A stretch of DNA of 10,106 nt from Pseudomonadota bacterium (GTDB taxonomy: Bacteria; Pseudomonadota; Alphaproteobacteria; Sphingomonadales; Sphingomonadaceae), in the NCBI GenBank assembly GCA_030271595.1, contig JARXKO010000037.1:1-10106 (forward strand). Direction: 5' to 3'. Positions 5,883 to 10,106 of the stretch are shown here, in pieces (position 1 is the stretch's first letter; each line of letters opens with the position of its first letter). The notes beneath the pieces were generated by a model, which did no database searches, was not told where the DNA came from, and worked only from the letters and a program-made list of their open reading frames with translations. The translations under genes were made by a program, and so were the position numbers.

Positions 5883-6319
5883 CGGCGGCGCATCAGCACG
5901 ATCGAGGTGAAGCTCATCACCGTTTCGCCATGCTGGTTGGTAACGGTGGTCGCGGTTCGGACCGTTCCGATTTCCGGTTTCGACCGCGATGGCGTTTTGT
6001 CGATCAGCTTGCCGGCGACGGTCAGCGTGTCCCCGGGGTAGACCGGCTTTTTCCAGCGCAACTCGTCGATCCCGGGCGAACCGAGGCCGGCATGTCCGCG
6101 GGCGATGACGAAGCGAGCAGTCACCGCCATGGTCATCGCCGTGGTGTGCCAGCCCGAGGCGGCGATTCGCCCGAAATGGGTCTTGGCCGCTTCCTCGTCG
6201 CTCAAATGGAAGGGCTGCGGATCGTATTTGCGCGCGAACTCGAGCACTTCCTCGCGGGTCACGTCGTACGTGCCGTAGGCGGTCTCGCTGCCGACCACCA
6301 AATCTTCGAAATAGATCAT
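5870..6319 (-). CDS. MaoC-family (R)-specific enoyl-CoA hydratase-like protein
   Basis: MaoC-like hydratases have a single hot-dog fold and typically add water across the double bond of an enoyl-CoA, in fatty acid, polyhydroxyalkanoate or amino-acid-derived acyl-CoA metabolism. The product is 149 residues, the usual size of a single-domain member. FARKYDPQPFHLSDEEA (28-44) carries the hydratase motif, with Asp33 and His38 at the spacing of the catalytic Asp/His pair of PhaJ-type enzymes. It is followed by FGRIAASGWHT (49-59) and by the strand YPGDTLTV, also typical of the fold. The natural substrate cannot be read from the sequence. The gene converges with the lipoprotein gene, 20 bp apart, and diverges from the sulfotransferase gene across 78 bp. 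No acyl-CoA gene is adjacent. Only a weak AGG precedes the ATG. Confidence 0.9.
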   Translation of the reverse strand: MIYFEDLVVGSETAYGTYDVTREEVLEFARKYDPQPFHLSDEEAAKTHFGRIAASGWHTTAMTMAVTARFVIARGHAGLGSPGIDELRWKKPVYPGDTLTVAGKLIDKTPSRSKPEIGTVRTATTVTNQHGETVMSFTSIVLMRRRPAD

Positions 6320-6397
6320 GGTCGACGGCCTAGCGCGGAGCGGCGGGTCAGAACAGCCCGCTTGGCGCCGGCGGGACGGGGCGGCTAAGGCGCGTCA

Positions 6398-8008
6398 ATG
6401 GCGACCGAAGCACCTGTCCTCAACCGCTGGCACCCGCGCTTGATCGAGGCGGCCATGGCGATGAACGAAAATCGCCTCGACGTGGCCGAGCGCCTGCTCA
6501 AGCCGCACCTCAACGAGGATCCGTTCGACGTCGCCGCCATTCGCATGCTCGCCGAGCTGGCGGCGCGCATCGGGCGCTGGAAGGACAGCGAAAACCTCCT
6601 TCGCCGGGCGGTCGAGCTGGCCCCCGGCTGGACCGCTGCAAAAGCCAATCTCGCCCTCGTCGTGGGCCGTATGGGCCGGCCCGCCGAAGCGCTCGCATTG
6701 CTCGACGATATCTTTGTCCAGGAACCCGACTTTGTCGGCCATTGGAACCTCAAAGCCGCAACCCTCGGCCGGCTTGGCGATTTCGACGAGGCGATCGGGC
6801 TTTACGAGCAAGTGCTCGAGCAGACGCCGAACCAGCCGCGCGTGTGGCTGAGCTATGGCCATATGCTCAAGACGGTCGGGCGGCTCGATGACGGGATCGC
6901 CGCCTATCGCCAGGCGCTTGCCCTGAGGCCGGAACTCGGCGAAGCCTGGTGGAGCCTGGCGAACCTCAAGACGATCAAGTTCGAGGACTCCGATATTGCC
7001 GCGATGACGACCGCTGTGGCGGCGGCCGGGCTCAGCGAGGAAGACCGCTTCCACCTCGATTTCGCGCTGGGCAAGGCGATGCACGACCTGGGCCGGGCGG
7101 ACGAGGCCTTCAGCCATTATGCTGCGGGCAATGCGCGGCGCCTGACAAGCCAACCCTATGACTCGCGGCTACTGACCGAAACCGTCGATCGCTGTATCGA
7201 AAAGTTCTCCGCCTCCGCCTTTGCCGAACGGAAAGACGGCTGCCCGGCGCCGGACCCTATCTTCATCGTCGGCATGCCGCGCGCCGGATCGACCCTGATC
7301 GAACAAATCCTCAGCAGTCACAGCGAGGTGGAGGGGACGTCGGAACTGACCGATATTCCGGCCTTGGCGCGAAAGGCCGGAGTGTACCCCAAGGGCGCGC
7401 TCGGGCTCAACGCCAAGGAGCGCCGCGACTATGGCGAGGAGTATCTCCAGCGGACATCGGTCCAGCGGCGCACCGACCGCCCATATTTCATCGACAAGCT
7501 GCCCAATAACTGGCTGTTCGTGCCATTCATCCAGCTGATCCTGCCCAACGCCAGGATCATCGATGCCCGGCGCCATCCGCTGGCCTGCTGCCTGAGCAAT
7601 TTCCGCCAGCATTTCGCGCGCGGCCAGCCGTTCACTTACGACCTTGCCGATGTCGGGCGTTATTATGCCGATTACGTGCGGCTGATGGCGCACGTCGATG
7701 CGGTCCTGCCGGGGCGGGTCCATCGCGTGATCTATGAGAGGATGGTCGATAACACGGAGAGCGAAGTCCGGGCCTTGCTCGACCATCTCGAACTTGATTT
7801 CGAACCCGGCTGTCTCGAGTTTTACAAGACCGAACGGGCCGTTCGAACCCCCAGTTCGGAACAGGTTCGCCAGCCAATCTATCGCGATTCGACCGAGGAG
7901 TGGCGCGCGTATGAAGGGCATCTTGGCCCGCTGGTGGAGGCGCTCGGTCCAGTGCTCGAGGCCTATCCTGAAGCTCCGCGCGACTTTATCGACACGCCCG
8001 CGAAATAA
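6398..8008 (+). CDS. TPR protein with C-terminal sulfotransferase domain
   Basis: The product is 536 residues with no signal peptide or membrane helix, so it should act in the cytoplasm. Residues about 15-245 are helical tetratricopeptide-type repeats, clearest at 114-145 and 147-180 (for example LGDFDEAIGLYEQVLEQTPN, then GRLDDGIAAYRQALALRP). Residues about 285-525 form a sulfotransferase domain of the Sulfotransfer_3 type. FIVGMPRAGSTLIEQIL (289-305) is the loop that binds the 5'-phosphosulfate of PAPS, and IIDARRHPLACCLSNF (387-402) is the 3'-phosphate-binding segment. A family-like C-terminal motif, QVRQPIYRDSTEEW (489-502), follows. The TPR part probably selects a protein or carrier partner; the acceptor is unknown. 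The ATG at 6398 has AAGG 7 bases upstream. A TonB-dependent receptor gene starts 81 bp downstream, a pairing I recall as recurrent in sphingomonads. Confidence 0.92.
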   Translation: MATEAPVLNRWHPRLIEAAMAMNENRLDVAERLLKPHLNEDPFDVAAIRMLAELAARIGRWKDSENLLRRAVELAPGWTAAKANLALVVGRMGRPAEALALLDDIFVQEPDFVGHWNLKAATLGRLGDFDEAIGLYEQVLEQTPNQPRVWLSYGHMLKTVGRLDDGIAAYRQALALRPELGEAWWSLANLKTIKFEDSDIAAMTTAVAAAGLSEEDRFHLDFALGKAMHDLGRADEAFSHYAAGNARRLTSQPYDSRLLTETVDRCIEKFSASAFAERKDGCPAPDPIFIVGMPRAGSTLIEQILSSHSEVEGTSELTDIPALARKAGVYPKGALGLNAKERRDYGEEYLQRTSVQRRTDRPYFIDKLPNNWLFVPFIQLILPNARIIDARRHPLACCLSNFRQHFARGQPFTYDLADVGRYYADYVRLMAHVDAVLPGRVHRVIYERMVDNTESEVRALLDHLELDFEPGCLEFYKTERAVRTPSSEQVRQPIYRDSTEEWRAYEGHLGPLVEALGPVLEAYPEAPRDFIDTPAK

Positions 8009-8032
8009 AATTTGATTGCCAGTGTCGGCCCG

Positions 8033-8061
8033 TTGACAAAAGCGTCTCCGGGTGACGCTAT
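8033..8061 (+). promoter_or_regulatory. Candidate promoter of the TonB-dependent receptor gene
   Basis: A perfect -35 hexamer TTGACA (8033-8038) lies in the gap after the sulfotransferase gene. At 17 bases comes CGCTAT (8056-8061), a poor match to TATAAT, although GCTATGGC resembles the GCTA-type -10 elements described in alphaproteobacteria. The -35 is convincing and the -10 is uncertain. It suggests that the receptor can be transcribed apart from the sulfotransferase gene. Confidence 0.45.
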
Positions 8062-8089
8062 GGCGGACCAATTCGCTTGGGGGGATTCG

Positions 8090-10106
8090 ATGACCGATCG
8101 CACATTTCGCAGCCTCGGCCTGGCGCTGATGGCGAGCACTGCCCTGGCGACTACGCCCGCTTTCGCCCAGGAAGCGCAGCCGCAAACGGTCGCTAACTCG
8201 CCGGCACCGGCGACCAATGCGACCGACGTCACCGCACCGCCAGCGCCCGTGCAAGTCGCCCAAGATGGCGTTGTTCCGGACCAAACCGAAATCATCATTA
8301 CCGCGACCAAGCGCGAAGAGAATCTCCAGAACGTCCCGATCAGCGTCGTGGCGATCGGAACTCGCCGTCTGGACCAGCTCAACATCTCGAATTTCGAGGA
8401 ATATACCAAACAGCTGCCCTCAGTCAGTTATCAGTCGTCGCAGCCGGGCGTGACCGTGGTCTATATGCGCGGGGTCGCGACCGGCGGCGATGGCAATCAC
8501 TCGGGATCATTGCCTTCCGTCGGCACTTATCTTGACGAACAACCGGTCACGACCATTGGCGGAACGCTCGACATCCACATCTACGACATCGCCCGGATCG
8601 AGAGCCTGGCCGGACCGCAGGGCACACTGTACGGCGCATCAAGCGAAGCGGGTACCATCCGCATCATCACCAACAAGCCCGACCTGGGCGTAACGACCGG
8701 TCGCGTCGATGGTGAAATCAACAGTGTCACCAAAGGCGGCATTGGCGGCAAGATGGAAGGCATGATCAACGTTCCGCTGGGCGATCGAGTCGCTTTTCGC
8801 GGAGTTGCCTTTTACGAACATGACGCTGGCTTCATCGACAATATCTTCGGCAGCCGTACTTACTACGTTTATGCCGACGCCATTCCCGACGTCACAGTCA
8901 CCAATGCCGGGCTCGAAAAGAAGAATGCCAATGACCAAACCGTCTTTGGCGGACGCGCGGCGCTCAAGGTTGATCTGACCGACAATTGGACCGCAACTCC
9001 GACCTTTATGTACCAGAACATGAAGGCGAACGGCGTGTTCTTCTTCGATCCCAAGCTTGGCGACCTGAAGATCGATCGCTTCCAGAAGGACGTGCGCAAA
9101 GACAAGTTCTGGCAGGCGGCGCTGACCGTTCAGGGCAAGATTGGCAATTTCGATCTGACCTATGCCGGCGCCTATATGGATCGTCCAACCTATACGCTCA
9201 GTGATTACGCCGATTACGCCGATGCCTATGACCAGCTTTACGCGGAATATGGCGGTGGCAGCCACGTTATCGGCGGTCTCGGGTATTTCTATTATCAGGA
9301 TTCGGCGGGCAATTATATCAACCCGCAGCAGTACATCATCGGCACCGACCATTTCAAAAAAATGAGCCAGGAGTTGCGCATCGCGTCGCCGGCCGAAAAT
9401 CGGTTCCGCGTCATCGCTGGCCTGTTCTACCAGCGCCAGTCGAACTTCATCCACCAGGATTACAAGATCAACAATCTTGATCCCGCGCTGTCGGTCAACG
9501 GTTTTCCGGGGACCTTGTGGCTGACCCAGCAAGAACGCGTCGACAGGGATTATGCGATCTTCGGCGAAGCGAGTTTCGACATCACGCCGAAAGTGACGCT
9601 GACCGGCGGCGGGCGATTGTTCAAATATGACAACAGCCTGATCGGATTCTTCGGGTTCGGACGTAACCCGGATGGCAAGCCCTATAATGGCGCCGGCAGT
9701 TCCCGAACCGGTGTTGCCGGCTGCTACACCGCCGACGGATCGATTGTCCGCGATGGCACTGGAGCTCCGATTCTCGCGCCCGAAGTGCCGGGTAGTCCGT
9801 GCACCAACCTTGGCGTGTTCGAAAACGGCCAGGTGGTTCCAAAACGGGCCAAAGGCAGCGGATTCACTCACCGTTTGAACGTGCAGTGGAAGCCGCAGGA
9901 AAACTTGATGTTCTACGGCACCTGGTCACGCGGTTTCCGGCCGGGTGGAATCAACCGTCGCGGCGATATAGCCCCCTATGCGGCGGATTATCTGACTAAT
10001 TTCGAACTGGGCTGGAAGACGACGTTCGGCCGCATCCGCTGGAATGGCGCTGTCTACCATCAAGTGTGGAAGAAATTCCAGTTCAGCTTCCTTGGCGCGA
10101 ACAGCT
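8090..10106 (+). CDS. TonB-dependent outer-membrane receptor (3' end outside window)
   Basis: These receptors import large or scarce substrates across the outer membrane using energy from TonB-ExbBD. The frame stays open to the window edge: 672 residues are visible and the last part of the barrel is missing. A signal peptide ends at AFA-QE (cleavage after residue 26), followed by an Ala/Pro/Thr/Gln-rich linker. A TonB-box-like region, TEIIITATKREENLQNVPIS (66-85), leads into the plug domain (about 80-196), with YMRGV (125-129), SVGTYLDEQPV (143-153) and GPQGTLYGASSEAGTIRIIT (175-194). Amphipathic beta-barrel strands follow. The only two cysteines, Cys545 and Cys571, sit in one long Gly/Pro-rich loop and may form an extracellular disulfide. 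The ATG at 8090 follows GGGGGGA by 4 bases; an in-frame ATG at 8060 would add 10 residues ahead of the signal peptide and overlap the candidate -10. The substrate cannot be inferred; no metal-uptake genes are adjacent. Confidence 0.95.
   Translation, partial: MTDRTFRSLGLALMASTALATTPAFAQEAQPQTVANSPAPATNATDVTAPPAPVQVAQDGVVPDQTEIIITATKREENLQNVPISVVAIGTRRLDQLNISNFEEYTKQLPSVSYQSSQPGVTVVYMRGVATGGDGNHSGSLPSVGTYLDEQPVTTIGGTLDIHIYDIARIESLAGPQGTLYGASSEAGTIRIITNKPDLGVTTGRVDGEINSVTKGGIGGKMEGMINVPLGDRVAFRGVAFYEHDAGFIDNIFGSRTYYVYADAIPDVTVTNAGLEKKNANDQTVFGGRAALKVDLTDNWTATPTFMYQNMKANGVFFFDPKLGDLKIDRFQKDVRKDKFWQAALTVQGKIGNFDLTYAGAYMDRPTYTLSDYADYADAYDQLYAEYGGGSHVIGGLGYFYYQDSAGNYINPQQYIIGTDHFKKMSQELRIASPAENRFRVIAGLFYQRQSNFIHQDYKINNLDPALSVNGFPGTLWLTQQERVDRDYAIFGEASFDITPKVTLTGGGRLFKYDNSLIGFFGFGRNPDGKPYNGAGSSRTGVAGCYTADGSIVRDGTGAPILAPEVPGSPCTNLGVFENGQVVPKRAKGSGFTHRLNVQWKPQENLMFYGTWSRGFRPGGINRRGDIAPYAADYLTNFELGWKTTFGRIRWNGAVYHQVWKKFQFSFLGANS

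Noticed and set aside
7169..8284. Minus-strand frame of 371 codons across the sulfotransferase and the receptor start
   Set aside because: It spans two real genes and the promoter between them in antisense, and shows no domain.
8639..9871. Minus-strand frame of 410 codons opposite the receptor
   Set aside because: Antisense to a receptor with clear plug and barrel sequence. No independent motif or start signal.

Overview
This GC-rich window looks like the chromosome of an alphaproteobacterium, most likely of the order Sphingomonadales. That rests on the long TonB-dependent receptor with its plug motif near LYGASSEAGTIRIITNKP, the separate petA-petB-petC (Rieske, cytochrome b, cytochrome c1) gene order, the TPR-sulfotransferase lying beside the receptor, and the Tyr/Gly-rich lipoprotein. 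The lineage is an inference from protein style; no rRNA or other marker gene is present.

Layout. (1) 1-308: the 3' end of a + strand gene for a polytopic membrane protein resembling ArnT/PMT-like glycosyltransferases. (2) 309-520: a structured gap with three consecutive hairpins, one consensus DnaA box and a probable glnA terminator. (3) 521-1933, minus strand: glnA, a 470-residue type I glutamine synthetase with the adenylylation tyrosine. (4) 1934-2275: a 342-bp divergent promoter region. (5) 2276-5134, plus strand: petABC, encoding a complete cytochrome bc1 complex (respiratory complex III), closed by a strong intrinsic terminator at 5161-5193. (6) 5283-5849: a small lipoprotein with a Tyr/Gly-rich low-complexity domain. 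(7) 5870-6319, minus strand: a MaoC-family hydratase, convergent with the lipoprotein gene. (8) 6398-8008: a TPR protein with a C-terminal sulfotransferase domain. (9) 8090 to the edge: a TonB-dependent outer-membrane receptor, cut off by the window end.

How the parts fit. petABC is one transcription unit (gaps of 14 and 16 bp) that passes electrons from quinol to cytochrome c and pumps protons. glnA is transcribed away from it and assimilates ammonium; no glnB (PII) lies between them. The sulfotransferase and receptor are co-directional and 81 bp apart, but the receptor appears to have its own promoter. A functional link between those two is plausible and unproven.

Most of the window is ordinary core metabolism. 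The parts most worth a second look are the hairpin cluster at 321-405, the Tyr/Gly-rich lipoprotein, and the sulfotransferase-receptor pair. I see no mobile element, CRISPR array, tRNA, rRNA or defence system.
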